A DNA stretch of 64,000 bases from Acidimicrobiia bacterium. GTDB taxonomy: Bacteria > Acidobacteriota > Terriglobia > Bryobacterales > Bryobacteraceae. The translations under genes and the position numbers were made by a program. Below the pieces are notes generated by a model. It did no database searches, was not told the DNA's origin, and worked only from the letters and a program-made list of their open reading frames with translations. The stretch's first letter is position 1, and each line of letters opens with the position of its first letter. Positions 1 to 9,334 of this stretch are shown here, one piece after another. Location: assembly GCA_016871315.1 (NCBI GenBank), contig VFZE01000004.1, forward strand, positions 62,001-126,000. The letters are read 5' to 3'.

Positions 1-822
1 AAGCGAGCAAAGCAAAAACAGCGTCAGCAGACCGCCGTGGAGGAGGCTGAGGAGAGTGAGAAAGGGAATGAGAACGGCGATAAATGCGGTGATGCGGTCC
101 CGCCAGCGGAAATTGAGGTCGGTCGGTAGCCCGTGACGGAACATCAGCTCGGTCCAGGGGAGCGCGCGATCGATGAGATCGGTCCGGATCATGCCGGCGA
201 GGCTCCACTGCTTATGGTGGGTGATCTGGATGGCGGGGTCCAGCTGCATGCGGCCGCCATCCTGTGCAAGGCGCACGCCGAACTCGACGTCCTCAATGCA
301 GGGGCGGCGATAGGTTTCGTCGAAGCCGCCGAGTTGCAGAAACCGGTGGCGGCGAACCGCGCCGCAGCCAGTCCAGAAGGTGCCGGCCTTGCGAGAGGAT
401 CGGTGGTGAACGTAGGCGTGGAGAAGATTGCGGAAGCTGGCGACAACGCCGCGGACTTTTGGCGTGGTGTCGTAGGAGCCCATGATGCTGTCGAGTTCGG
501 GATCACTATGAAACGCCTCCGCAAAACGCGCCAGCGTATCTTGATGCACGGTTACGTCGGAATCAAGAAAGACGAGAACGTCGCCGGCGGCTACTCCTGC
601 CGCCGCGTTGCGGGCCGCGGCAGGACCGCTGCGCGTGTGAAGACGAACGAGGCGGGCATGGTGGCGGGCGGCGATTTGGGAGAGACCTTCGGCATCCGGG
701 GAACCGTCATCGGCTACCAGCAGTTCATAATCCTGGAAGCTGGAGCCGCGGACACTGGCAAGGCAAGCTTCGATGGATTCGGGCTTGCCGAATACGGGAA
801 CGATGACCGAAAGCAAGGGCAT
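1..822 (-). CDS. Family 2 glycosyltransferase, 3' end outside the window
   Basis: The minus strand reads from an ATG at 822 through the window edge (274 codons, no stop), so the C-terminus is missing. The protein begins MPLLSVIVPVFGKPES, the classic GT-A nucleotide-sugar fold start. It continues with LLVADDGSPD, a VFLDSDV metal-binding DxD motif, WTGCGAVRR and CIEDVEFGVRL, the acceptor-side ED motif. A hydrophobic stretch near residues 250-272 suggests a C-terminal membrane anchor. Family knowledge: it transfers a sugar from a nucleotide donor to a lipid or polysaccharide acceptor at the inner face of the inner membrane; the substrate cannot be read from sequence. A stop codon lies a few codons upstream in the same frame, which makes the ATG at 822 the only good start. 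The family call is secure, the exact role unknown. Confidence 0.88.
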   Translation of the reverse strand, partial: MPLLSVIVPVFGKPESIEACLASVRGSSFQDYELLVADDGSPDAEGLSQIAARHHARLVRLHTRSGPAAARNAAAGVAAGDVLVFLDSDVTVHQDTLARFAEAFHSDPELDSIMGSYDTTPKVRGVVASFRNLLHAYVHHRSSRKAGTFWTGCGAVRRHRFLQLGGFDETYRRPCIEDVEFGVRLAQDGGRMQLDPAIQITHHKQWSLAGMIRTDLIDRALPWTELMFRHGLPTDLNFRWRDRITAFIAVLIPFLTLLSLLHGGLLTLFLLCSL

Positions 823-1012
823 CTCAGGCTTTTCGTGGCCAGGGAACTTCAGCGATGCTCAGCAAGGCAACGAATCTAATCTCCTCCTATGCAATTTCAC
901 CAGCCAATGTAAGCCGGCAAACGGTTGTTATGGGATTACCTTAGCAGAGGATAACGGAAATAGGAAGCGTGTGCATGCAAGTGAAGTTCTATTCCCCGCA
1001 CTTCAATACTGG

Positions 1013-2350
1013 CTAGCACGGCAGAAACGTGAACACCACGCTTCCAATGAGGAACCAGATGGCGGCGAAAATCAGCCCGTAGCCGAAGAATCCGCGAAAG
1101 TCGACGTTGGTGATACCGGCGACGACGACATACCAGAAGGGGGAGGTGAGGTTGCCCATGTGATCCCCTACGCTCAGGCTGAGGATGCCCCGCTGCACAG
1201 AGACACCGACCGACTCGGCCACTTTGGAGGTCACATAGCCTTGCACGGCCCACTGGCCGCCGCTGGAAGGAATAAAGATGGCAAAGACGGCGCTGACGGC
1301 GGCGGTGAGCACTGGGAAGCTGAGCGGGGTGGCGATGTGGGAGATAAGACCGGCAAGCCTTTCGCCGGTGGAGGTGAACTGGACAAGCCCGGCGACGCCG
1401 GCGTAAAGATGATAGACGACCATCACGGCCCAACCCGTGGAGGCCGCCTTCTGAAGAGCGCGCGTGAAGGAATGCACGTTGCCGTGCAGCAGCAGGCAGG
1501 CCAGTAGCAGCGTAGTGTTCAGGGAATTGATATCGAGGCTGGCGCCCTTGGCGATGAAATGGAACCAGAGCCATGCGCAGAGCGCGGCGCTGAGAACAAC
1601 GGTCCAGAAGCTGTTGCGCTCGGCACGTTCGGAAAAGGACTGCGGGGCTGCGAGTTCGGCGGGCCCTGGTTCCAACAGGACGCTAGTGCCGGGGAATTCG
1701 GAAACAGGCCGGCATTTTGAGGGCATCAGCCAGCATCCGGCGATCATGACGGCAGCCAAAAAGACAACCTCGTGTACGAGGGCGGCCGGCGACCAGATGG
1801 TAGTCTTCAGGGAAACGATGCCGATTTCTTTCTCCAGAAAATGTCCGGGCGTGGCCACCAGCAACGGAGCGGAGGCCGAGAGGCCGAACTGCCAGACTGC
1901 GTTGGCGGCCCAGATCACGGCAAGAAAGAAGAGAAAGTCGATCTTGAGGCCTTTGCGTTCGGCCTCACGCGCAAAGTAGACGGCGACAATCGGGCTGAGT
2001 GCGATGCCGAGTCCCCAGTAGAGATAAGCGGCGGCGGCGCTGACAGCCACCGCGAGGATGACCACCTGGTTGCGCGTGGAAGGGAGGCGCGAAAGGGCGA
2101 CGATGGCGCGACGGAACATCGGAGTGGCGCCGAGCACGGCGCTGAGCACAATGATGAGGGTCATCTGCATCGTAAACGGGAGCAGCATCCAGAGACCCTT
2201 GTAGTAGGCTTCGACGGTTTGCGACGCGGTGTTGCCGAGAGCGACGGCGACGCCACACAGAACAAGCATCAGCATGATGGATGCCGTGATGGCATCCGGA
2301 ACGGCCCGCCCCATGCCCCGCGCGAACTTCTCCAGCTTTGAGCTGTCCAT
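1013..2350 (-). CDS. atoE: Short-chain fatty acid permease, AtoE family
   Basis: A 445-residue polytopic membrane protein matching the AtoE/short-chain fatty acid transporter family by its start MDSSKLEKFARGMGRAVPDA, its many hydrophobic segments and the glycine-serine-rich C-terminal part (IPSSGGQWAVQGY, then LSLSVGDHMGNL). Family members import acetoacetate, butyrate and similar acids across the inner membrane. I start it at the ATG at 2350 rather than further upstream because an AAAGGAG ribosome site lies directly before it and the extra N-terminal residues look like untranslated leader. No ato degradation genes are next to it, so the physiological substrate is open. Confidence 0.88.
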   Translation of the reverse strand: MDSSKLEKFARGMGRAVPDAITASIMLMLVLCGVAVALGNTASQTVEAYYKGLWMLLPFTMQMTLIIVLSAVLGATPMFRRAIVALSRLPSTRNQVVILAVAVSAAAAYLYWGLGIALSPIVAVYFAREAERKGLKIDFLFFLAVIWAANAVWQFGLSASAPLLVATPGHFLEKEIGIVSLKTTIWSPAALVHEVVFLAAVMIAGCWLMPSKCRPVSEFPGTSVLLEPGPAELAAPQSFSERAERNSFWTVVLSAALCAWLWFHFIAKGASLDINSLNTTLLLACLLLHGNVHSFTRALQKAASTGWAVMVVYHLYAGVAGLVQFTSTGERLAGLISHIATPLSFPVLTAAVSAVFAIFIPSSGGQWAVQGYVTSKVAESVGVSVQRGILSLSVGDHMGNLTSPFWYVVVAGITNVDFRGFFGYGLIFAAIWFLIGSVVFTFLPC

Positions 2351-2417
2351 CGAGCTCCTTTCGAATCGTTCCAGGGTATCGCAACGCGTGTGGCGGGAAG
2401 GTGATAGCCTAACGCAA

Positions 2418-2448
2418 AGGCCCGGCTGGGTCAACACCAGCCGGGCCC
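2418..2448 (-). terminator. Rho-independent-type hairpin
   Basis: An 11-bp perfect inverted repeat (GGCCCGGCTGG / CCAGCCGGGCC, 7-base loop) sits between the DUF465 gene and atoE, both on the minus strand. Read on the minus strand it is followed by TTTGCGTT, a short T-rich tract. It probably ends the upstream DUF465 transcript and separates it from atoE. Confidence 0.7.
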
Positions 2449-2487
2449 TGAATAGTTCACGCAGATCTAACTGCGCACCTGCTGAAG

Positions 2488-2724
2488 CTACATTACCTGT
2501 TCGGTCAAATGGCGGCTAATGATCTGCCGCATCTGATCCTTGGCGTGCAACTTGAGCTTCTTTAAACGGACCTCTTCCAACTGCTCATCTTCGGTGAGAT
2601 GATGCCTGGATTCCAGGTCAGTGAGGATGCGGTCATATTCGGAATGCTTTTCCGACAGTGACCGGAACTCCTCGTCGCTTTTCAACAGATGCGCCTTCAG
2701 TTCCTCTTCGCGCAATTTCTCCAT
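2488..2724 (-). CDS. Small coiled-coil protein, DUF465/YdcH family
   Basis: A 78-residue, highly charged protein (MEKLREEELKAHLL...). The middle shows the YdcH/DUF465 pattern: a helix, then H-x-L-T-E-D-E-Q, then a lysine-rich LKKLKLHAKDQM segment, consistent with a short antiparallel coiled coil. The ribosome site AAGGAGG precedes the ATG at a good distance. Members are common and cytoplasmic and have no settled function. It appears to be a single-gene unit closed by the hairpin at 2418-2448. Confidence 0.82.
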   Translation of the reverse strand: MEKLREEELKAHLLKSDEEFRSLSEKHSEYDRILTDLESRHHLTEDEQLEEVRLKKLKLHAKDQMRQIISRHLTEQVM

Positions 2725-2870
2725 GAGCGTAAGCCTCCTTGGGGTAGTAAGGTCGCCACGCCGAGTCTTGGGTCTTTGAGGATTATGGCTCGGTGGGTGA
2801 TCGAAAATGCCATCGTGCTATCTGACAAGTGGTTGCGGTCTCCCTGGGGGGAACCGTTCCCGTATAAACC

Positions 2871-4943
2871 TTAACAAAATCTCAGCCGCATCACAATAGC
2901 CGGTTCCGGGGGATTCTCGTAGTACCCGGGCCGTAGTCCCGTAACCTGAAATCCGCAGCGGCGATAGAGCGTTTGGGCGGCGATATTCGAGGCTCTTACC
3001 TCAAGAAACATTTCCCCTTCCATCTGTTCCAGGACGGCGGCAAGCAACTGGCTGCCCATTCCCTGACGCCGCCAATCGGGGTTGACGGCGAGGTTAAGAA
3101 GCTCCCATTCACGTGGCGCGGTTTGGCGGAATGCGGCGAAGCCGGCGGGACGGTTCTCAAACTCGGCAAGCAGGCATTGCTGGTTCAGATAACTTGCAGG
3201 GTCCCAGGTGGAGGCTTCTGGGCTTGCGGCTTGGAGGGAGGCAATGGCGTGGAGATCGGCGGGTTCGGCTGGGCGGATGACGACGGGCGGCGGGGCCAGC
3301 TGGCGGAGCAGATCGCGCTGGAGCGCGCCGAGCCGGCGCCAGCTGAAGCGTTGTTCGGCGAGAAGCCTTGCGTTGGCGGCCAGGGAGCGTCGAAGAGTTT
3401 GATCTTGAAGCAGCGTGAGGCAAGCCTCCAGGAAATCATCGGGACTGTCGGCGATCCAGACCGACTCTGCGTGGCGGAGCCCGAGACCGGCGCAGCCGCT
3501 GGAGGTGGAGACAACGGCGCGCTCCATGGCCATGGCTTCCAGCAGCTTGATGTTGGTGCCGGCGGAGACGAGCGTGGGGACAATAACGAGGTTGGCGCGT
3601 TCATAGAGCGGTTTGACGTCAGCAACGAACTCAAGCAGCTGGAGTCCCGGGGCAGAGGGAAGCGCCCGTTCAGGCCAATACAAGGCGGCATCGGGGCCGG
3701 CGACGGCAGTGAATTCGGCCTCGGGCAGCGCCTGTCGCAGCCGCTGCCATACTTCCCCAAGGAAAAAGCGGAAGGCGCCCACGTTAGGGAAATGGCGAAA
3801 GGAACCGATGAAGAGAATGCGGCAGCCGCCGGGTTCCGGCACGGTCGTGAAGCGCTGGAGATCGACGCCATTGGGAATGACGGTGGCCCAGGGGTGCTGG
3901 CTTAGGGCGGCGTCCTTGTCCGACATGACGACGGCAATGCGGGCGTTGCGGAGTGCGCGGCTCTCAAAGCGTCGCCAGCGCCACAGGTCCCAGGCGCAGG
4001 AGAGAGTTTGCCGGCGGTTGTGCACCTGGAGGAAGAGGTCGAAGGTGATGTCGTGCTCGACGAGAATATCGCCACCGTAGGAGGCAAGTTGGGTGTACTC
4101 GGTTTGCAGGGGGCGAGGTGCGGCTTGAAGCGCGTGCTGCATGGCGGGGGAGCGGTACTCGCAGACTTCCGGGGGATCAAGACTGGCCCAGCGCGGCTCG
4201 CGGTAGCGTGGCTTGGGGACGAGGGTGATGCGGGCGCAGAAGGCGAGCAGCGGCGTCAGATCAGCGGGTTTGTCATCTTCGATGAATGCGAAGAGGAAGA
4301 TGTCGTGGGTGATGGCAGCTTCGCGCAGCAGGTGGAACATGCGAACCGCGCCGCCATGAGATAGCGGGTAGGGGACGTAGGGGCTGAGCACGGAAACCTG
4401 GGCACGGGAGGGGGAGGTGGGGCGGCCTTCGAGAATCTCCACCGTGTCGGGAGTAGTGGAACGTTCCCGCCGGCCGGGCCAGCCGCGTGGGCGCAGCCAA
4501 ATGCGGTCGAGCGGAACCCCTAGGAAGAAGAGCAGGCTGGCGAGGGCGCAGCGGAGTTGGAGATGGTGCCGTTCCAGACGCGAATTGTAGGCGAGGATTC
4601 GCGTGGGGGAAAAGAGAAATGCGGCGGCGCGCAGCGAGTGGTGACGGGAGTCGCCGGTGAACAGCACCGGGGCCATGCCGACGCGCAGCCCGCGCAGGGC
4701 GTGGCGCAGTTGCAGGTACAGGTCGCCGGCTGTTCCGCCGCGCAGGCCGATCAGGTTCCGGGTTGGATCCGATTCTCCGATGTGGACCAGGTAATGGCGG
4801 CGATCCGGGATGAGTTGGCGGGCCTCCTCGGTCATGGAGCGGAACAGGCCATCATCGCCGGTGGCGTAGCAGACAACAACCGCCTCGGGATCGACACCGC
4901 GGAGGCTGAACCAGAGTTTCATCAGGACCGCGCGCCAGCTCAC
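2871..4943 (-). CDS. Glycosyltransferase (GT4) fused to a RimI-like acetyltransferase
   Basis: A 690-residue multidomain protein. Residues about 1-180 form a region I do not recognise. Residues about 190-535 are a GT-B glycosyltransferase: LSPYVPYPLSHGGAVRMFHLL at its start, FIGSFRHFPN, and the C-terminal donor-site block YERANLVIVPTLVSAGTNIK followed by LEAMAMERAVVST. Residues about 547-690 are a GNAT acetyltransferase with the acetyl-CoA loop RRQGMGSQLL and the RimI-like ending ASNIAAQTLYRRCGF followed by YYENPPEPAIVM. RimI normally acetylates the N-terminal alanine of ribosomal protein S18. The start overlaps the stop of the MFS gene by 4 bases, so the two are translationally coupled. Domain identities are clear; what the fused acetyltransferase modifies is unknown. 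Confidence 0.85.
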   Translation of the reverse strand: MSWRAVLMKLWFSLRGVDPEAVVVCYATGDDGLFRSMTEEARQLIPDRRHYLVHIGESDPTRNLIGLRGGTAGDLYLQLRHALRGLRVGMAPVLFTGDSRHHSLRAAAFLFSPTRILAYNSRLERHHLQLRCALASLLFFLGVPLDRIWLRPRGWPGRRERSTTPDTVEILEGRPTSPSRAQVSVLSPYVPYPLSHGGAVRMFHLLREAAITHDIFLFAFIEDDKPADLTPLLAFCARITLVPKPRYREPRWASLDPPEVCEYRSPAMQHALQAAPRPLQTEYTQLASYGGDILVEHDITFDLFLQVHNRRQTLSCAWDLWRWRRFESRALRNARIAVVMSDKDAALSQHPWATVIPNGVDLQRFTTVPEPGGCRILFIGSFRHFPNVGAFRFFLGEVWQRLRQALPEAEFTAVAGPDAALYWPERALPSAPGLQLLEFVADVKPLYERANLVIVPTLVSAGTNIKLLEAMAMERAVVSTSSGCAGLGLRHAESVWIADSPDDFLEACLTLLQDQTLRRSLAANARLLAEQRFSWRRLGALQRDLLRQLAPPPVVIRPAEPADLHAIASLQAASPEASTWDPASYLNQQCLLAEFENRPAGFAAFRQTAPREWELLNLAVNPDWRRQGMGSQLLAAVLEQMEGEMFLEVRASNIAAQTLYRRCGFQVTGLRPGYYENPPEPAIVMRLRFC

Positions 4944-6133
4944 CGGGCGCGCCCTGTGATCCGCAGCACGGCCCAGGCGGCCAACGGAAATACCGAGATC
5001 ACGGTACAGACAGGGGCGAAACCGTGTTTGACGATCAGCTCGCCGACGACCGCCGAGAAAACCGTCTGCATGGCGCCGTAGGCGAAGGTGAGGGCGGCAA
5101 TGCCGGAGGCGGCGCGGGCGGGGCCGAAGTAGTCGATGGGCAGCGCATAGAGGTTGACACTGAAGGCGACGGCCCAGAAGAAGCTCCAGCAGATGGCGGC
5201 GGTGGCAAACAGTTCATTGTCGAGCTGCGGAGCGGCGGCGGTGGCAAGCAACGCAATCGCGGCGATTAGAGCCACTTTCATGCGCGCGGCAGGCAGGTTG
5301 GAAGAGGCGGAAGCGAAGCGGAGCGAAATAGCGCCGCCGGTCAGCCCGCCGAGCGCGGCGAAAAGAGGCGGTATCCAGGCCAGGCGCAAGTTTGCCTGCT
5401 CTTGTGTGAGGCCCTGCGTCTCCACCAAAAAGACGGTGGTCCAGTTCATCCACAGACTGTAGATGGTCATCACCAGCATGTTGGAGAAGATCAGACCCCA
5501 CAGGCGGCGGTCGGTGGCCATCTGGCGGATGCCTTCCCCGGGCTTCGGCGGTTCCGCCGCCTGCGCGGGGATGCGCGCGGAGACCCACAGCCAGACGGGA
5601 ATCCAGACGAAGCCAAGCAGTCCGGCGACGACAAAGGCCGAGCGCCAACCGTAGCGGATGGCTAGCGCGCTGGCCAGCACCGGAGCGCCGACCATGCCGA
5701 TGGAGATGCCGATTTGGCCGAACGCGGAGCCGAGAGCGCGCTCCTGCGGCCGAAGGTAGATGGCAACTGCCTTGCCGCTGGCGGGGATGCCACCGGATTC
5801 GGTGAGCCCGAGAGCGCCGCGGCAGAAGAGCAAGGAGCGGAAGCCGCCGACGAAGCCGGTGGCGATGCCGACGAGCGACCAGAAACCAACCGACAGACTG
5901 ATGCCCAGGTTCAGCCCGACGCGGTCAATAAACCAGCCGGCGAGGGGCGCCGCGAGGGCGTAGGTAAAGGAGAAGGCGGCGAGCAGGTAGCCGTACTCCT
6001 TGTTCGAGATGGCGAATTCGGTCTTGATGGTGGGGGCGAGCGCGGCCAGCACCTGGCGGTCGAGGAAACTCAGAGAAGCGGCCAGCGTGAACACAACCAT
6101 GGCCACCCAGCGGTAACGGTCATCTGTCTGCAT
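4940..6133 (-). CDS. Major facilitator superfamily transporter
   Basis: A 397-residue protein with about twelve hydrophobic segments. The loop 2-3 motif is GWFIDRVGLNLG, and the first helix contains SLSFLDRQVLAALAP, which resembles the anion:cation symporter branch (hexuronate/phthalate type). Such proteins import organic anions with protons or sodium. It lies 3 bases after the TPR gene and overlaps the glycosyltransferase-acetyltransferase gene by 4 bases, so all three are probably one transcript. The substrate is not predictable from the sequence. Confidence 0.85.
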   Translation of the reverse strand: MQTDDRYRWVAMVVFTLAASLSFLDRQVLAALAPTIKTEFAISNKEYGYLLAAFSFTYALAAPLAGWFIDRVGLNLGISLSVGFWSLVGIATGFVGGFRSLLFCRGALGLTESGGIPASGKAVAIYLRPQERALGSAFGQIGISIGMVGAPVLASALAIRYGWRSAFVVAGLLGFVWIPVWLWVSARIPAQAAEPPKPGEGIRQMATDRRLWGLIFSNMLVMTIYSLWMNWTTVFLVETQGLTQEQANLRLAWIPPLFAALGGLTGGAISLRFASASSNLPAARMKVALIAAIALLATAAAPQLDNELFATAAICWSFFWAVAFSVNLYALPIDYFGPARAASGIAALTFAYGAMQTVFSAVVGELIVKHGFAPVCTVISVFPLAAWAVLRITGRAR

Positions 6134-6136
6134 GAG

Positions 6137-7774
6137 TTATTGGAATTCGATAACGGCGACTTCACCGGCGGTGGCCAGCTTGGCATCAGGTTTTGGAATG
6201 TAGTCGATCTTGAGGCGGCGCGGAGGCTTCTGCGCGCCGCAGCCGAGTGAGTGTTCGCCGCCGCCGGCCAGCACGATCTTGGAAGGGTCGGGAATGAGGT
6301 ATTGAGTGAGCTTGGAGTCCGGCGTGCGAAGGGCGAGGCGGAGCCGGCCCTGGAGACAGTCGACGCGCTCAAGCACACCCGTGGCAGAGCCCGAGGGACG
6401 CGGACCGTCCCACCATTCGACGACTTTCGCGGGGGCGGCGCCTCCGGATGCGGCGCGTGCGCGGTCTTCGGCGGCGCGGATGTTGGCCAGCGCTTCCTCC
6501 TGCAGTTTCTCGAGCTCTTTCTGCTTTTCCTCTTCCTGGCGGCGGCGCTCGGCGATCTCGAGATCGATGCGGCGCTTTTCAAACTCGCGCTGGCGCGCCT
6601 GCAGGCGTTCGCGCTCCTGCTCGGTGGTGGCGGTGCGTGCGGCGGTGCGAAAGCTCAGGCCGGCGCCGTCAAAGTCCTTCGCCTCCAGCTGGGTTTCGGC
6701 GAGTTTTTCCCATAGGGCGGTGTTGCGCGGGTCGAGCTCGGCGGCTTTTTTGTAGTAGGGGTAGCGGCGGCCGGCTGTCGGCTCAAGATCGCCCAGGCGG
6801 AGATGAGGCTCAGGCCAGCGCGGGTTGAGCTGTGCGGCGCGCTGAAAGGCCTCACGGGCTTTGGGGGGCGCTTTGAGAGCAAGCCCGTGGCGCAGCCAAG
6901 CCAGCGCGTTCTTGCTGCCGTTCTCGACCGCCTCCGCATGGAGACCGGCGCCGTCGAAGGCGTCAGGGTCCTTGCTGCCGGCATTGAGCACGCCCTGGTA
7001 CATTTTTCGAGCCTCAGCGCCTTCCAGCAGATCGGCCAGCAGAACTTGTGCACGTTGTGCGTCAACCGCACGCGGCCGGTAGTCGCGCTCGGGGTTGAGG
7101 GGCTTGCCGGCGATGGTTTCCGGAAGGAACTGGCCGGCGGCGAAGTAGCTATTCAGAATGTCTTCCATTTCCTGCTGGCCGCTGCCGAAGGAGTTCCGGT
7201 AAGCGACTTCGAGGCCGGAGTCGTTGTGGAGGTTGGAGAAGAACACACGAGCCCGGCCCATGTATTCCTCATCCAGGGCGAACAGGCGGATGCGGGCCCA
7301 ATCTCTGTTGCGTTGGGCCGCCGGCGGCGCCAGCACGGTGATCTTGTTGCCATCCACCTCCACGTGCGATAGGGCGGTGATGAGGCCGTTTTCGATGATG
7401 GCAGGCAGCGGCGGGGTGTCGTCGCGAAGCAGCAGGGTGACGAAGTCGCGCAGCAGCGCGGTGGGAACAGGCTGCCCGGCCAGCAGGCCCGCGGTGTAGG
7501 CGTCGCGCCGTGGTGCAAGCTTCTCCGATTTATAGGGAGAGTTGCCCCGATTGGCTTGGACCACAATGAGCCGGATGGGCCAGAGCGGCTTGATTTCCTC
7601 GCGGCCGAGCAACTTCGCGGTCAGCCAGAGCGTCTGGTCAAACGTGGCCAGCACTTGGCGTGCGTCCTTTTCTGTGTTCGAGAGAACCTCGATGGGTTCG
7701 GAGCGGAACAGCGCCCAGTCCACCGCCGGCGCGGTGCCGGCGAGAGCCAGCACAAGGATGAACAGCCGCCTCAC
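6137..7774 (-). CDS. Secreted TPR protein
   Basis: About 545 residues. I start it at the GTG at 7774 because it yields a clean signal peptide (VRRLFILVLALAGTAPA); a longer reading frame upstream lacks secretory features. The N-terminal 200 residues resemble the gluzincin-like region seen in acidobacterial TPR proteins, but I see no HExxH, so any enzymatic role is unsupported. Helical TPR-like repeats follow at about 230-400 (ALAWLRHGLALKAPPKAREA, then RRYPYYKKAAELDPRNTALW). A strongly charged coiled coil (ERERLQARQREFEKRRIDLE and onward) and a C-terminal beta-rich region complete it. It is the first gene of the run ending at 2871 and is divergent from the next plus-strand gene. Confidence 0.7.
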   Translation of the reverse strand: MRRLFILVLALAGTAPAVDWALFRSEPIEVLSNTEKDARQVLATFDQTLWLTAKLLGREEIKPLWPIRLIVVQANRGNSPYKSEKLAPRRDAYTAGLLAGQPVPTALLRDFVTLLLRDDTPPLPAIIENGLITALSHVEVDGNKITVLAPPAAQRNRDWARIRLFALDEEYMGRARVFFSNLHNDSGLEVAYRNSFGSGQQEMEDILNSYFAAGQFLPETIAGKPLNPERDYRPRAVDAQRAQVLLADLLEGAEARKMYQGVLNAGSKDPDAFDGAGLHAEAVENGSKNALAWLRHGLALKAPPKAREAFQRAAQLNPRWPEPHLRLGDLEPTAGRRYPYYKKAAELDPRNTALWEKLAETQLEAKDFDGAGLSFRTAARTATTEQERERLQARQREFEKRRIDLEIAERRRQEEEKQKELEKLQEEALANIRAAEDRARAASGGAAPAKVVEWWDGPRPSGSATGVLERVDCLQGRLRLALRTPDSKLTQYLIPDPSKIVLAGGGEHSLGCGAQKPPRRLKIDYIPKPDAKLATAGEVAVIEFQ

Positions 7775-7816
7775 GCCGGAAAGGGTAACATAACCGCTGA
7801 TAGACTGGTACTTCCC

Positions 7817-9319
7817 TTGACAACCCGCACGCTCAATCCAGTTGCGAGAGCCGCCTTGGCGGTTGTGCTGCCATTTCTTGCCTTGGCGCAGGCGAACCGT
7901 CCGAGGCCGCAGGAGCGCGCCCAACTCGACGCGAGCCAGGCGCTATTCACCGTGCTGGCGGCGATCAATGCGGCGGGCTATGACGATGGCATGGATAGCT
8001 CGTGGGCGCATCCATTGCGGAAAGCGATTCGTGAGGAGATCGCGCGCCGCAATCCGGCGGTGCTCGACAAGATCCGCGATTTCCGGCGGGAGCACCGGCA
8101 GGAGAACGCTGTACTGGAACTGCAACTGTACATTTCCTATGGCTTGTTGGTGGATGATCCGCCCAGCTTCGCGTTCCGGTACCCGGAGTATCAGCTGCCG
8201 CCGGACGTGGCATCGCTGAAGGAGTTCGCGCCGTTGTTGAAGACGTTTTATGAGCAGGCGGGTATCGAGGATTTATGGCGGCGTTCGCAGCCGGCGCTGG
8301 AGGAGATGATCGCGCGTTATCATGAGCCGGCATCAAAAGCGGTGCTGGAGGTGTCGGCCTATCTGCGCGCGCCTTCGACGGGCATGTATCCGGGCAAGCG
8401 GTTCCAGATTCTGGTGGACCTGTTGGGGGCGCCGAACCAGACGCACGTGCGCACCTACTTCAACGACTATTTTCTTGTGGTGACACCATCGGCTGAGGTT
8501 CACCACAACGAGATCCGGCAGGCTTATCTGCATTACATGCTGGATCAGCTGGTGACCAACAACCAGGACAAGCTGGAGCCGAACCGCGGGTTGATCGATT
8601 ACGCGCAAGGCGCGCCGCACTTGGCCGATCATTTCAAGGACGATTTCCTGTTGCTGGCCACGCGCAGCCTGATTCGTGCAATTGAGTCGCGGCTGGCTCC
8701 ACTGGCGCGGCGGCAAGCGATGGTGGATGAGGCGATGGGCGAGGGCTTCGTGATGACGGCTCACTTCGCGGAACAACTGCCGTTGTATGAAAAGCAGGAA
8801 CAGGCAATGCGGTTTTATTTTCCTGAGCTGATCAAAGCCATCGATCTCAGGAAGGAAGCGGTGCGGCTGGACAAGCTTGAATTTGCGCGCGCCAAGCGGG
8901 TGCGGAAGGTGCGCGCGGCGCCCGCGCCGCCTCCACCGCTACCGGCAGAGAAGGGCCTGGAAGATGCCGAGCAGCTGTATCAGAAACGGGAGCTGGAAAA
9001 GGCTCGCGAGCTGTTCCTGAAGGCGGCTGATGCGGGGCAAGAGCGCAGCGTGCGCGCCCGCGGCTACTATGGTTTGGGGCGCATTGCGGCTTTGAGCCGC
9101 GACCCGGAGCTGGCATTGAAGATGTTCGAACAGGCGCTGGAACTGGAGCCGCCGCCGGCGGAGAAATCCTGGACGCTGGTGTATCTTGGCCGGTTGGCGG
9201 AGGCGATGGGGGACCCGGATGCGGCGGCGAGGCGCTACCGGGAGGCTTTGACCGTGGAAGGGGCATCGGCGCAGGCGCGCCAGGCGGCGGAAAAAGGCCT
9301 GCAGGGAAAGGTAAAGTAG
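7817..9319 (+). CDS. Secreted protein with C-terminal TPR repeats
   Basis: About 500 residues. The start is uncertain: a TTG at 7817 directly precedes a plausible signal peptide (TRTLNPVARAALAVVLPFLA, then LAQ), and no better start is visible, although no strong ribosome site is present. The central 300 residues belong to no family I recognise. A linker APAPPPPLPAEK is followed by two or three TPR units (EDAEQLYQKRELEKARELFL, then GYYGLGRIAALSRDPELALK). It is divergent from the minus-strand TPR gene, with only about 40 bases between the two starts, and is followed 15 bases later by another TPR gene. A role in envelope protein assembly is possible but only inference. Confidence 0.65.
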   Translation: MTTRTLNPVARAALAVVLPFLALAQANRPRPQERAQLDASQALFTVLAAINAAGYDDGMDSSWAHPLRKAIREEIARRNPAVLDKIRDFRREHRQENAVLELQLYISYGLLVDDPPSFAFRYPEYQLPPDVASLKEFAPLLKTFYEQAGIEDLWRRSQPALEEMIARYHEPASKAVLEVSAYLRAPSTGMYPGKRFQILVDLLGAPNQTHVRTYFNDYFLVVTPSAEVHHNEIRQAYLHYMLDQLVTNNQDKLEPNRGLIDYAQGAPHLADHFKDDFLLLATRSLIRAIESRLAPLARRQAMVDEAMGEGFVMTAHFAEQLPLYEKQEQAMRFYFPELIKAIDLRKEAVRLDKLEFARAKRVRKVRAAPAPPPPLPAEKGLEDAEQLYQKRELEKARELFLKAADAGQERSVRARGYYGLGRIAALSRDPELALKMFEQALELEPPPAEKSWTLVYLGRLAEAMGDPDAAARRYREALTVEGASAQARQAAEKGLQGKVK

Positions 9320-9334
9320 AGGGAAGGAGTTTTC

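Noticed and set aside
133-879. A 248-codon plus-strand frame over the first glycosyltransferase
   Set aside because: The minus-strand translation gives a complete GT2 start with all motifs; the plus frame has none.
6448-6828. Plus-strand frames over the TPR protein gene
   Set aside because: Arginine/serine-rich shadows of the minus-strand coding sequence.
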